Assembly: GCA_030144725.1 (NCBI GenBank)
Contig: JASKMD010000001.1
Location: 1,403,923 to 1,467,922, forward strand
Length of the DNA stretch: 64,000 bases
Direction: 5' to 3'
Source: Haematococcus lacustris
Lineage: Eukaryota; Chlorophyta; Chlorophyceae; Chlamydomonadales; Haematococcaceae
Within the stretch, counting starts at the first letter, position 1. Every line of letters starts with the position of its first letter. Of this stretch, positions 23,401 through 34,830 are shown one piece after another. A program made the position numbers and the translations under genes. The notes beneath the pieces were generated by a model. The model made no database searches and was not told the DNA's origin. It was given only the letters and a program-made list of their open reading frames with translations.

Positions 23401-24338
23401 TGGGGTGGGGTGGGCGATGGGGAAGCCACCCACTCCTGCCAGCAGCCATCCAGGCCACTCACATGTGCGGGTGAGGGGTGTGCAGGGCTACAGTGACCAG
23501 CAGGATGGGCCAGGTGCCGTTATACACTGTCCTGCCCGCTGTGAAGGAGGCAAAGGTGCGGTTGCTGGCACAGAAGTCAGTGACCTGCACTGCGGTGCTG
23601 TTGTCTTGCAGATAGTCACGCAGCAGCTGAACCACCTGAAGGGCACAGGGCAGGGGGCAGGTATGCAGGTGTATTGAAATAAGAGGGACAGTGCTGTGAC
23701 AGTGGTGTTGGGTATCAGCAGGCAGTCATGGCTTGCCATAGCATGTTGCCATAGCAGTCACCCACATCGCGTCTGAAGTACTCCAGGCCCGGCATGCGCT
23801 GCTGGGGGGTGAGCGAGGTGTTGAGCAGGGCAGACGGGGCCAGGGCCAGCAGGTGGGAGGCACACATGCCTGGGGCTGTGAGGCCCTCCAGGCTCAGGCT
23901 GGGCTCGACATCTAGCAGCTCCTGGATGCTTGAACCCCAGCTGGTCACCAGCGACCAGAGATCAAGGCCGTAGAACGTGATGAGGAGAGAAGTCGTCGAC
24001 ATGTTGGGGAGCAGCTGAGGCTGCGGGGGTGCTGACAGAGGCGGACCGGGAGGCCGAGCTTCGAAGGTTGGTGGCGCAGGCGATGGAGGCGAAAATGTAG
24101 GTTGCGCGGACACACCTGCACGGAAGGCAGGCTTCGTACTATTCTGGCTGTACGCATCGCGCATTCAGGACTTCCCCTTGTGCAGCCCTCTGAAGAAGAA
24201 AAACGTCGTGTTTTGCCATCGCTGGTACGACACGTAAACATTTGCTTGCGGCGGGCGCGAGGTGGTTGGCACGCAGTGCCTACTCTCACCCGCCACCACC
24301 GCTAGCCAGACGAGTAAAACCGGCAGTACCCCTGGCAT
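17443..24338 (-). CDS. Secreted Pro-rich rod glycoprotein, paralogue 1
   Basis: Eleven exons, minus strand: 24290-24338, 23766-24115, 23463-23635, 22992-23144, 22366-22552, 21726-21884, 18929-19001, 18498-18626, 18037-18157, 17776-17860 and 17443-17514. They total 1551 nt (516 aa). Exon 1 is a signal peptide (MPGVLPVLLVWLAVVAG). Exons 2-4 encode an unassigned globular domain with several N-glycosylation sites. Exons 4-6 encode a Ser-Pro/Pro-rich rod typical of volvocalean hydroxyproline-rich wall proteins. Exons 8-11 encode a beta-type domain (WVGPNPVTF, FGPIVGNGRNVTFTTC, GAPIWGSVLILY, ending IPNGNVTVIVP) resembling bacterial pre-peptidase C-terminal domains. The exon 9/10 junction is uncertain: the model uses an alternative acceptor at 17861-17863 to keep frame. 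Function is probably cell wall or matrix; this is inference. Intron 6 holds SINE-like copy B. Confidence 0.7.
18319..18371. repeat. Head-to-head telomere-like motif
   Basis: GGGTTAGGG-type units on the plus strand (18329-18344) switch directly to CCCTAACC-type units (18344-18370), forming an interstitial inverted telomere-like tract inside intron 8 of the glycoprotein gene. Confidence 0.75.
19810..20401 (+). mobile_element. LINE-dependent retroposed element, copy B
   Basis: 592 bp flanked by a 14-bp perfect target duplication, TGGTCTGAAGTATC (19796-19809 and 20402-20415). It is a full-length match to copy A and has the same 3' hairpin and TTTC tail (20389-20401). It sits antisense within intron 6 of the glycoprotein gene. 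TATATAAAT lies at 19912-19920. Confidence 0.9.
20402..21725. other. Rest of intron 6 of paralogue 1
   Basis: Beyond copy B, no conserved coding segment was seen. There is a short GTGTGTGCG alternating tract (20648-20692). The homologous intron in paralogue 2 is only 637 bp, so most of this is inserted or divergent DNA. Confidence 0.45.
22123..22318. repeat. Heptamer array CAGGGG(T/C/G)
   Basis: About 28 units of a 7-mer whose last base is T, C or G, sorted into runs (mixed T/C first, all G last). A shorter version occurs at the homologous site 32519-32590 of the second paralogue. Confidence 0.95.
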
Positions 24339-25668
24339 CTCTGGCTGCACTCGAGGATCGCTGGTAGCCCTCGAGGACAGCGTCAGTCTAGCTTATACAC
24401 AGGAGGCGTCAGTCGTCAATCAGGTCTCCCATGAGGACCTCCCCTGTTAGGTGTTGGTCACCCCTCCCATTGAACCACCAACCCCCCTAACGATAAGGGA
24501 CAACGGCTTTTCCGGACTCGTTTCTGCACCGGTTCACACGCGGATTGAAGCGTCGGAGAGCGGCTGCGCTGAGGCACACGCTGAGACGGTAGGGCATGTT
24601 GCCGGGTATCCGACCCTACCAAACCTGCGGACTTGATGTACGTTGACCCAGTAGCAGTGGAAAGTGCGCGATGGAAAGTTGCGCGATGTAACGCGATGGA
24701 AAGTGCGCGATGTGCGAGGAGCCCGACCTCATGTCCAACATGCAAACCAACTGAGCGTGCAAATGAAGCTGAGCGTGAAAATGTTAAACGAGTATTGCAA
24801 GGCAGTGGGGCTGTATGTGCCAGCCAACACCTTGCGTGCTGACCTACGGTACATCGTACTGGAGCATCTGAATGAGCAGGCAGAGTGGGATTGAGCTGGC
24901 CGTGTAAGATGACGTTGAGAAACTGGGCTTCATGCGCAAAGTGTACCGCAGTGTACCGCAGCGGAGAACTCTGCATCCCGCGTTGTGGGTGTTGTTAGGC
25001 AGCACTTAAAAGGCCCATCGCGCACAGCGGAACCGTTCGCGTGCCTGGCAGACTGCCGGTCACCGTGGGTGCCAGCAGCTCGGGCGCGCAGGCGCAACCG
25101 CGGCGCAGAGATAAGGCATTTCGCGTTAAAACGACAACTCAACTCTCACCAGGCACGCCGCAAAGTCAAATGTCCCTGACGTGGTGGTTCAATGGGAGGG
25201 GTGACCTGTTCCCAACTAACAGGAAATGACAGGAAACCGACCCTTGGCAGTAGGACGGCTGTAACTCTGCACTCACTGCGCCAAATGTTATGCTAGATGA
25301 TTCACAATGTAGCCAACCCGGCCACTGTAGCCAACCCGGCCAACCCGGCCACTGTAGCCAACCCGGCCAACCCGGCCACCGGCGGCCAGCTACCTTTCAC
25401 CCATCCAGAATTATTTTACACTCAGTAGCCTACTGCCTACTGGGGTCAAGTTTCTCCTGTAAGACCCGCTTCATCAGGTTACACAACTCTGCTTGCATCC
25501 GCCTTAACTCCGCTACTGCATCAGCTATGGCTACATGCTGGTACAATTGCTTGGTCTACTCAGCAATGCTGCTGCTCCAGCAATGCTGCTGATGCATGAT
25601 CTCTTCCCGCACTGCTTGTAGACGCTGTTATATAGCGTGACGCGCCGGAAAACACCACATGCAACACC
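24339..25668. mobile_element. Inverted-repeat-flanked segment with SAP-like frame
   Basis: Inverted arms at 24443-24481 and 25182-25223 share a perfect 25-bp core (starting GGTCACCCCTCCCATTG) and end in CCTGTTAG, enclosing about 700 bp. Inside, the plus-strand frame 24664-24894 contains MLNEYCKAVGLYVPANTL...ADLRYIVLEHL, whose pattern resembles a SAP helix-extension-helix. The outer flank 25205-25440 is a separate dispersed repeat also found at 1840-2030, here with a tandemly expanded 18-bp unit (GGCCGGGTTGGCTACAGT in reverse). Interpretation as a non-autonomous DNA transposon is tentative; no target duplication was identified. Confidence 0.35.
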
Positions 25669-25674
25669 ACATGC

Positions 25675-26713
25675 ACAGGCAAGGGCACAGGCAAGGGCAC
25701 AGGCAAGGGCACAGGCAAGGGCACAGGCAAGGGCACAGGCAAGGGCACAGGCAAGGGCACAGGCAAGGGCACAGGCAAGGGCACAGGCAAGGGCACAGGC
25801 AAGGGCACAGGCAAGGGCACAGGCAAGGGCACAGGCAAGGGCACAGGCAAGGGCACAGGCAAGGGCACAGGCAAGGGCACAGGCAAGGGCACAGGCAAGG
25901 GCACAGGCAAGGGCACAGGCAAGGGCACAGGCAAGGGCACAGGCAAGGGCACAGGCAAGGGCACAGGCAAGGGCACAGGCAAGGGCACAGGCAAGGGCAC
26001 AGGCAAGGGCACAGGCAAGGGCACAGGCAAGGGCACAGGCAAGGGCACAGGCAAGGGCACAGGCAAGGGCACAGGCAAGGGCACAGGCAAGGGCACAGGC
26101 AAGGGCACAGGCAAGGGCACAGGCAAGGGCACAGGCAAGGGCACAGGCAAGGGCACAGGCAAGGGCACAGGCAAGGGCACAGGCAAGGGCACAGGCAAGG
26201 GCACAGGCAAGGGCACAGGCAAGGGCACAGGCAAGGGCACAGGCAAGGGCACAGGCAAGGGCACAGGCAAGGGCACAGGCAAGGGCACAGGCAAGGGCAC
26301 AGGCAAGGGCACAGGCAAGGGCACAGGCAAGGGCACAGGCAAGGGCACAGGCAAGGGCACAGGCAAGGGCACAGGCAAGGGCACAGGCAAGGGCACAGGC
26401 AAGGGCACAGGCAAGGGCACAGGCAAGGGCACAGGCAAGGGCACAGGCAAGGGCACAGGCAAGGGCACAGGCAAGGGCACAGGCAAGGGCACAGGCAAGG
26501 GCACAGGCAAGGGCACAGGCAAGGGCACAGGCAAGGGCACAGGCAAGGGCACAGGCAAGGGCACAGGCAAGGGCACAGGCAAGGGCACAGGCAAGGGCAC
26601 AGGCAAGGGCACAGGCAAGGGCACAGGCAAGGGCACAGGCAAGGGCACAGGCAAGGGCACAGGCAAGGGCACAGGCAAGGGCACAGGCAAGGGCACAGGC
26701 AGGGGCACAGGCA
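25675..26713. repeat. 12-bp minisatellite (ACAGGCAAGGGC)n
   Basis: About 86 virtually perfect units. All six frames stay open since 12 is divisible by three, producing spurious ORFs of 380-590 codons (Leu-Pro-Val-Pro, Cys-Leu-Cys-Pro, Ala-Arg-Ala-Gln, Gly-His-Arg-Gln). The last units change to CAGGCAGGGGCA and then pass directly into the GGGGC array. Confidence 0.99.
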
Positions 26714-27407
26714 GGGGCGGGGCGGGGCGGGGCGGGGCGGGGCGGGGCGGGGCGGGGCGGGGCGGGGCGGGGCGGGGCGGGGCGGGGCGGGGCGGGGCGG
26801 GGCGGGGCGGGGCGGGGCGGGGCGGGGCGGGGCGGGGCGGGGCGGGGCGGGGCGGGGCGGGGCGGGGCGGGGCGGGGCGGGGCGGGGCGGGGCGGGGCGG
26901 GGCGGGGCGGGGCGGGGCGGGGCGGGGCGGGGCGGGGCGGGGCGGGGCGGGGCGGGGCGGGGCGGGGCGGGGCGGGGCGGGGCGGGGCGGGGCGGGGCGG
27001 GGCGGGGCGGGGCGGGGCGGGGCGGGGCGGGGCGGGGCGGGGCGGGGCGGGGCGGGGCGGGGCGGGGCGGGGCGGGGCGGGGCGGGGCGGGGCGGGGCGG
27101 GGCGGGGCGGGGCGGGGCGGGGCGGGGCGGGGCGGGGCGGGGCGGGGCGGGGCGGGGCGGGGCGGGGCGGGGCGGGGCGGGGCGGGGCGGGGCGGGGCGG
27201 GGCGGGGCGGGGCGGGGCGGGGCGGGGCGGGGCGGGGCGGGGCGGGGCGGGGCGGGGCGGGGCGGGGCGGGGCGGGGCGGGGCGGGGCGGGGCGGGGCGG
27301 GGCGGGGCGGGGCGGGGCGGGGCGGGGCGGGGCGGGGCGGGGCGGGGCGGGGCGGGGCGGGGCGGGGCGGGGCGGGGCGGGGCGGGGCGGGGCGGGGCGG
27401 GGCGGGC
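26714..27407. repeat. (GGGGC)n pentanucleotide array
   Basis: About 139 perfect units of GGGGC, strongly G-quadruplex-prone on the plus strand. Seamlessly adjacent to the 12-mer array. Confidence 0.99.
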
Positions 27408-30035
27408 AAATATGACTTATGTGGCTGAGACGCGGCGCCGTTTTTGTTTAATAGGGGTAGATTTTCGGTTAGTTTTTACCGGCTGACTGTGACAAGCTGG
27501 GCAGGTGTGCATGGCATGCCAGGGCCAGGGCCAGTTACGGCCAGTTGTTGAGGCCTGGCCAAAATCAGCTCCAGGTCACCCCCGCCATTGGCTGCACCCC
27601 TGATAACTATCTGACTAATCTTTATGAGTTTTTCAGCGATTCTTGCGCAGGGCGGTGCAGCTCACCAGCGCGAGGCTAGCGGGCTGCTCGGGCTGATGTG
27701 CACCTTTGCCGGGGCGGGCGAGGGTGTTGTGAATTCTGGTCGCGTTGTGCCGGGACTGGCCTGCTTAGTGGGGCTGTGATCAGCGAATAGCTATCGCGCT
27801 CAGCGGCCCAGGTTTTCAAACTTTTGTATTTCTTGTCGGGCGCAGGACCCTCCTGCCATGTGCTAGTGCTAGTGCTAGTGCTGATAACTTGCTTGGTAGT
27901 GCTGGTATGGCTTGTGGGCTGTCCCTGCAACACAACAGCGTGCGACTCGTGTCACTTAAGACCATGTCAGATTTCCATGAAATGTGTACATTTTCCGGCC
28001 GGTTATCTGTCCAACCAGGACGGCAAGAGATGGACTGCCAGTTCTGTGCGGCTCCTTGTGTGGGCTTCTAACGTGTAATCAGGACATACACGCGTTGCCT
28101 TCATGTGTGGGCCGTTTCATGCGTGGGCGGTAATCACAGTTAACGGCTCAGTTTCTGCATCTTTTCGACTGATTCTAGCTGGTTTTGGCTGTGAAGGAAC
28201 CACTGGCACCAATGATCAGAGGACCTTGAAGTTCCTGTCACATGTGGACTGAACCCGTGTTGAAGAAGCGTTGAAAACCTCTGTTGCATGCTGATTTGAA
28301 AAATAGTTTGGATGCGCCTTTCACGCCGCGCTGGGTCCCGGCTGCCTATAGCCGTCATTATTTGTGTCTGCGACGCTCCAGAACACGTCGCGTGTTGTGG
28401 GCCAGCCACCCGGCAAACCGCTGGAGCTGTCTGCACTCTATTCGGGCCATCACGAGCTCATCGCACAAATCGGCGGCCTCATCCGTGCAGAAATGAGTTA
28501 GAAAGTTATCTCTTGAGCCATGGGGGTGCAGCCAATGGCGGGGGTGACCTCCAGTGTGGGACATCCACAGCAGGTCAGTGCGTCCTGTGCCTCTTGGGCC
28601 TGAGGCTGACGAGGTTGGGGCTGTGTTGGTGGTGAGGTGCTGAAGCGGAGATAGATTCCATACAGCCTTTGCTTCGGTCGTTTGCATGCCCGCTGGGCTG
28701 TTGAAGAAGGTGCTTCAGAAGGTGTAAGCAGGGGTTGTCGTCATTAAGATGGCTTACACCGCCATAGCCGTCAGCACTTAGCGTGGCTACCTCCACAAAC
28801 AATACATGGAATTCTGCATCACTGCAAACAAAGGTGCACATGGGAACAAGACGAAGGCATGCAGGTAACCGACTTATTTTTCATTTATCCTTGAAACTCT
28901 GACTGTTCACTGTAATGGAATCTGGAACCAGGCAGCTTGTGGGGGCGAGATATTGAGACGGGACTCAGGGTTAGAAAGAGTTATGGCCTCACAGAGCCTT
29001 GAGCACCCAAACGTGTTCACATCCTTGGTCAGACATGTGTAAAGGGTAAAGGTGTGTGTAATCCCAGAACTCCTATGCTCGGTGCGCAGGTTGGAAGCCC
29101 CTTGCACAGAGAACAACAGAAGCATCCATTGATAAAAAATACACAAATATCAGTTCGCTAAAGGTTAGACATGCCGAAAAGAAAATGACAAAAAAGAGAT
29201 GCAAGCCGTTCGTGCTGCGCATGTCCACTACATTCACGATGGCCCCGTGGCAGTACACTGAAAGATGAAGTGCCTGGCATTACCAAACAACGCAGCAGAG
29301 CATCTAGAACAAGTGCGGTCTATGATGCTGACCCCCGTGGCACCCCTGGCCTTATTCATCCCCACATAACCAGCAGTGCCTGGACCTGGTCATGCTTATG
29401 GGAACAGATGTTGGAAACCTGCCTGTCCAGCAGGTGTGTTGCCATGTGATCGAACCCATTGTTGGCATAAATCACATACGCACCCACGGTGTCACAGAAG
29501 CAGACCAGCCAGTGATGCATAAAAGCAGGTGTGGCCCTCCCTGGCCCTCCCTGGCCCTCCCTGGCCCTCCCTGGCCCTCCCTGGCCCTCCCTGGCCCTCC
29601 CTGGCCCTCCCTGGCCCTTCCCTGCCTCGACCCTGGTCAACCATGCCATCAACACAGCATTGCACCTCAGTCCAGTGTGCCTGATGCATCAGCCTGGATC
29701 TGCATCAGCCAGAAGTGAGTGGGCTTCAAGACAAAAGACTTGACAATGTGACGATGATGACATGCAGATGGACTTGTTCATTAAACCTCTGGCAGGCATG
29801 ATAGGCTAGCAGCCATTGCTGTCAGCAGTCCTGCCTGGACACTCCCAAGGCGGCCATGCGGTCAGGTGTGGCTCCATGTGGCCTGAATAGGAGCCATGGG
29901 AAGCTGCCAGCGGTGAAGGCCTGGCGCCCCCTCCCCTTGCCGCCGATGGCTTGGCGGGTTGTCAGGAGGGTGGAGGATGGAGGGTAGGGGTGAGGAGGGT
30001 GAGGGTGAGGAGGGAGGCCAAGGCGAGGTGCTGGC
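27408..30035. other. Spacer between the two glycoprotein genes
   Basis: 27421-27470 repeats GTGGCTGAGACGCGGCG, found also at 7990. Minus-strand frames at 28140-28841 (including ADLCDELVMARIECRQLQRF) look compositionally coding but were not recognised. 29532-29620 is a (GGCCCTCCCT)n array of nine units. The segment 29220-30030 is a diverged duplicate of 16500-17440, the flank downstream of paralogue 1. Confidence 0.4.
29532..29620. repeat. 10-bp tandem repeat (GGCCCTCCCT)n
   Basis: Nine near-perfect units. Confidence 0.95.
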
Positions 30036-31337
30036 TTACGTGACGGTGACAGTCACATTCCCGTTAGGGATGACATCCCCTGGTGCTGCATCAAAGGGGG
30101 CAAGGGCCTACAGCAAGAGGTGGCAATGCACAGCAGCCTCACTGGGCTGGAAGCTCGTGGGGTAACATGGCAACAACAACATCTGGGATGCACAGGCACA
30201 GACATGGGTAGCAGTAGACATGGGTAGCAGCAGCAGGTCTGTGTCCATGTGGGTAGGTGGGTAGGTGGATTAGCCCCTGCTCCCCCATTGTGACAAGCAG
30301 GATCAGCCGTCTGCCCAGGCCTGCCCATGTGGACTTACCAAAAAGTAGGTTAATCCAATCTCGAGCGTTTCGGACAAATCGGCCAGATCTGAAGAATAGC
30401 CGCAAAATGGATTCGGAGTGAGGCTGACGAGGATCTGCAGTCCAGCAGGTCACGCCATGTGAACACTCGGCGAGCCACTTTCTCCTACGGCCCACATCCT
30501 ACGGCTGCCAAGGGGTTCAGGCTTGAGGAAGGGGCGCAGGCTTGGGGGCAGTGTGGTCAGGTGGTGTGTCAGGTGGTGTGTCAAGGGGTGGTCCATGCGC
30601 CCAACACAGACCCAGCCAACAAACACCCTGCTGTTGCTGCCGACGGTCAGGAGACTCACTTCCGCCTCTACTCCTGCGCATTCAGCCGTGTCTCCTATAG
30701 TGTCGGATTGGTAAAGATACAAAGTACTCTTCCAGATTGGTGCCCCTGCACCCACCACCACATGTTGCCAAGGCTACACATGTAATGCTGCAGACACATA
30801 GAACACATTCCTGGTGTAGCCCAGACCTGGACTGCCAGCACTGCCAGTGGATGACCGCTGCTTCGTGGGTGACTGCCAGCAGTGGGTGACTGCTGCTGTT
30901 TGGGTGACTGCTGACAGCTGTGGACTTGTCAAGGTTTAGATGACGCAGAGCCATGTTGGCTAGGTATGAAAAGAGTGAGGGAGCTAAGGGGCTGTGCCTG
31001 GGAAGAGGGTTGTTCCCTGTGTGGGAGGCATGGAGAGGTACGTACGGGCAAACAGGTGTAGGTGGCAGCACCTGGGAAGCAGGTGGTGAAGGTGACGTTC
31101 CGACCATTGCCCAGGAAGGGGCCAAAGAGGACAGTGCTGGATTCATAGAATGGCGAGACAAAGGTCACGGGGTTGGGCCCCACCCACACGGTGGAGCTGC
31201 CTGCAGCACACAGGGGAACAGCAAGTGGGAGGTGGGGCAGACAGCCGGCTTACGTAAGGCAGATTCAGAAGCCAGCCAGGCCAGCCGGGTAAGCCAGCCA
31301 GCCATATGGGCGAGCCAAACCAACCACCCACCCAGGA

Positions 31338-31395
<58 letters not shown>

Positions 31396-34300
31396 AACGG
31401 GCAGACAGGCTCCATTAGACTTGTCCTGCCCCTGGCGAAACCAAGTGCTGCCCACTCACCTGCCGCAGGGAGAGTAGCCGGTGTGAGAGCCGCCTCGCAG
31501 AGATCAGCTGCTGATAGGGGTGAGGGTGGTTCCTGCACCACAGGTCCACACCCCCCAGTGTTCCCAGCCACGGCCACTGCATCATCACAGTGACCCCCCC
31601 GCCACAGCCACTCATCATCAGGGACCCAAGAAGCAGCCACCAACCCCAAAGGAACCAAAAAGCTGCCGGCAGCCAAGAAGCATCTTTGTGGCAAACACTC
31701 TTCCTGCCTCAGGCACCCAGGGAGGCGCCTAGGAAGCAGTAGGCTGTCACCTGGCAATGTCAATTGACTAGAGGCAGTCCGGGACTTTGTATGTTGGTTG
31801 CTGTGGTTTAAGACCCTCAGGGACACCCCTTGTCCAGATCTGAGGTAGTGAGAGAAATGTACGCAAGGCATTGGCCTGCGTGACAGGGCCATAATAAGCC
31901 CCACGACTTCGCCCCTTCACCCCAGAGCACATTGCGGCGTCTGCTAGGCTAGGTTCGAACCCGCGACCTTAGCATCCGCCGCTCGCCCATTTAGCAGAGG
32001 GGGACTGTCCACTACCCTGGCGGGATCTGAAGAGGTGTGATATTGATTGGCATGATGCAGTTGTGGCAGTGGTTGTGTAGTTGTGGCAGTGGCGACAAAT
32101 ACCCAGAGGGTGAAGCACGCTTGCAGGGGGCATAGGGACAGGGGCAGGGCCACAACTAGGGTCACCCACCGGCGGCGGGTAGGGGGTGGGAGGGGAGGGA
32201 GGGGGGTCCGGTGGTGGAGGTGAGGGGCTGGGGGGGAGCGGTGGTGATGGTGGTGCTGGTGGTGATGGAGGCTCCTGCACAGCAGCCAGTTGTCTGAGTG
32301 GTCTCACTGGCCGCCAGACAGCAGCAGGCATCGCAACATCTCTCGCTCAATTAATCCACACAGAGCTGGGACAATACCAGAAGCGTTGACATTTGTAAGA
32401 CGGGTGCATGAGACGCGATAAGTGCTGAGTGGACGTTGCACACACAAACAGGGCAGCGCACAATAAGTGCGTGCTCTGGACTTGCTTCATCTGGACTTGC
32501 GTGACGGGGGGAAAGGCTCAGGGGGCAGGGGCCAGGGGGCAGGGGGCAGGGCCAGGGGGCAGGGGGCAGGGCCAGGGGCCAGGGGTCAGGGCATCAGCTT
32601 TGGTCACCCACCGGGGGGGCCAGCAGCTGGGAGTTGATGGGCGGCAGTGGGGGGGAGGGAGGGGGCTGAGGGGGGAAGGGTGGGCTGGGGCTGGGCGGCG
32701 GTGGTTGAGGGCTGGGGCTGGGAGGAAGTGGTGTTGGGGGGGAGGGAGGGGAGGGAGAGGGGGAGGGGGGCGCAGGGTAGGGGGGCAGAGGGCTCGGCCT
32801 GCAGCAGCAGCAGCAGCAGAGCGAGTTGTCCAGCTGAAGCCTTGATGGCAGCCTTGATGGCAGCAGTACCTGGTGCCCTTGCCCCTGGAGCTCATCAGGG
32901 CTGAGGCGAGCACCACAAGCAGCATGTGAATGGCATGTGCCTGCCCTCTCTGCCACTTGATGGTGCAGGGTTGCAGCAGCCATGAGGGGGGGGGGGGGCA
33001 ATGTGGCAGGCGCATCAACGGCTCAGCAGCATGTGACTGATGTACTCCCAGTGCAGTCAAGTGGAAAGGCCAATCAGCCACTCACGGAGAGGGTGCTGGG
33101 GGTGAGGGTGATGGTGGGGGGGGTGGGGGGGGCGAGGGGGGCGGGGTAGCAGGGAGAATCACTCCCTGGCAGCGTTGGAAGGGCATGGCATAGCGGGAGA
33201 AGAAGGCCTGCGAGTCCCGGGTCATCAGGGCGCCACGGCTGCAGTCAAGCAGCACAAGCAGCTGATGAGAGGCACAACCTGGTCAGCACAGCCAGCAGGC
33301 CAAGGCGGGGCGCCATGTGCAAGTGAAATCACAGCAGCTGCTTCATCACGTCACAGCAGCAGCACCAGCTGGCTAACCCTAATTTTAACCCAAGCCCTAA
33401 GTCTAACCTCACCAGTTGTTTGTCAGCCTGCCCAGCGAGCTTGTGATGCCAGGCAGCCTGCAGGGGGATGACAGCAGGCACAGGGGCTGGGGCGTGCTGG
33501 GGTGGGGTGGGGTGGGCGATGGGGAAGCCACCCACTCCTGCCAGCAGCCATCCAGGCCACTCACATGTGCGGGTGAGGGGTGTGCAGGGCTACAGTGACC
33601 AGCAGGATGGGCCAGGTGCCGTTATACACTGTCCTGCCCGCTGTGAAGGAGGCAAAGGTGCGGTTGCTGGCACAGAAGTCAGTGACCTGCACTGCGGTGC
33701 TGTTGTCTTGCAGATAGTCACGCAGCAGCTGAACCACCTGAAGGGCACAGGGCAGGGGGCAGGTATGCAGGTGTATTGAAATAAGAGGGACAGTGCTGTG
33801 ACAGTGGTGTTGGGTATCAGCAGGCAGTCATGGCTTGCCATAGCATGTTGCCATAGCAGTCACCCACATCGCGTCTGAAGTACTCCAGGCCCGGCATGCG
33901 CTGCTGGGGGGTGAGCGAGGTGTTGAGCAGGGCAGACGGGGCCAGGGCCAGCAGGTGGGAGGCACACATGCCTGGGGCTGTGAGGCCCTCCAGGCTCAGG
34001 CTGGGCTCGACATCTAGCAGCTCCTGGATGCTTGAACCCCAGCTGGTCACCAGCGACCAGAGATCAAGGCCGTAGAACGTGATGAGGAGAGAAGTCGTCG
34101 ACATGTTGGGGAGCAGCTGAGGCTGCGGGGGTGCTGACAGAGGCGGACCGGGAGGCCGTGGTGCCAAGGCTGGTGGCGCAGGCGATGGAGGAGTAAATGT
34201 AGGTTGCGCGGACACACCTGCACGGAAGACAGGCGCCACACAATGCTGGCTGTACGCATCGCGCATTCACGACTTCCCCTTGTGCAGCCCTCTGAAGAAG

Positions 34301-34467
34301 AAAAATGTCTGAATGCGGAAAAAAGAATTAGAACGTCGTGTTTTGCCATCGCTTGTACTGCAGGTCAAGCGGTCAGGCGGCTGGCACGAGGTGGCTGGCA
34401 CGTAGCGCCTACTCTCACCCGCCATCACCGCTAGCCAGACGAGTAAAACCGGCAGTACCCCTGGCAT
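30036..34467 (-). CDS. Secreted Pro-rich rod glycoprotein, paralogue 2
   Basis: Eleven exons, minus strand: 34419-34467, 33868-34217, 33565-33737, 33086-33238, 32612-32798, 32170-32274, 31460-31532, 31072-31200, 30612-30745, 30339-30434 and 30036-30107. They total 1521 nt (506 aa). All introns are GT-AG with matched phases; exon 9 could instead end at 30627, also in frame (501 aa). Architecture is as in paralogue 1: signal peptide MPGVLPVLLVWLAVMAG, N-terminal globular domain, Pro-Ser rod (exons 4-6), Cys-containing link (exon 7), then a beta-type domain with WVGPNPVTF, FGPFLGNGRNVTFTTC, GAPIWKSTLYLYQSDTIG and terminal NGNVTVTVT. N-glycosylation sites are frequent. Exons 2-5 and their introns are almost identical to paralogue 1, whereas exons 7-11 are strongly diverged. 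A role in wall or extracellular matrix is inferred from composition. Confidence 0.75.
31326..31394. repeat. (CCAG)n microsatellite
   Basis: About 17 tetramer units in intron 7 of paralogue 2. A four-unit version sits at the homologous place in paralogue 1 (18833-18850). Confidence 0.95.
31952..31989 (-). mobile_element. tRNA-like SINE head fragment
   Basis: On the minus strand an A-box-like TGGGCGAGCGG (31979-31989) precedes a perfect B box, GGTTCGAACC (31952-31961). A tRNA cloverleaf cannot be completed: the anticodon stem forms only partly and no acceptor stem is visible. It is more likely the promoter part of an old tRNA-derived SINE in intron 6 of paralogue 2 than a functional tRNA gene. 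Confidence 0.45.
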
Positions 34468-34830
34468 CTCTGGCTGCGCTCGAAGCCAGCGACTCTTTAG
34501 CATACTAGAAGTATTGCACACCGTGTTGCACAACCAATCACAGGAAGAATTGCATGTCACACACAAAAACGTTACTCGGCGCTGTCACTCGGCGCGAACA
34601 GCAGCCAGGATGCTATGGGAATGTATCGCGTGGCAGGCAGAATGGTGGGTGCTTGTGCTTGGCGGTGGTATGTGGTACATCATTAACCACAGTCCTGCAG
34701 GTGATGTCAGAAGGTGGGTTTTGTGCGGTCGATGTTGCAGTGTCTCCTGAATGTGAACGGAGAGTTACACTGACGGTGTGAGACTGCTGGTTTAAATCCT
34801 AGGAAACTTGCGTTGTGAGTACACTTCAAC

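Noticed and set aside
25560..27428. Several ORFs of 380-590 codons on both strands
   Set aside because: They are produced by a 12-bp unit and a 5-bp unit that contain no stop in any frame; no non-repeat coding sequence is attached.
31952..31989. Functional tRNA gene
   Set aside because: Boxes A and B are present but a cloverleaf with acceptor stem cannot be formed.
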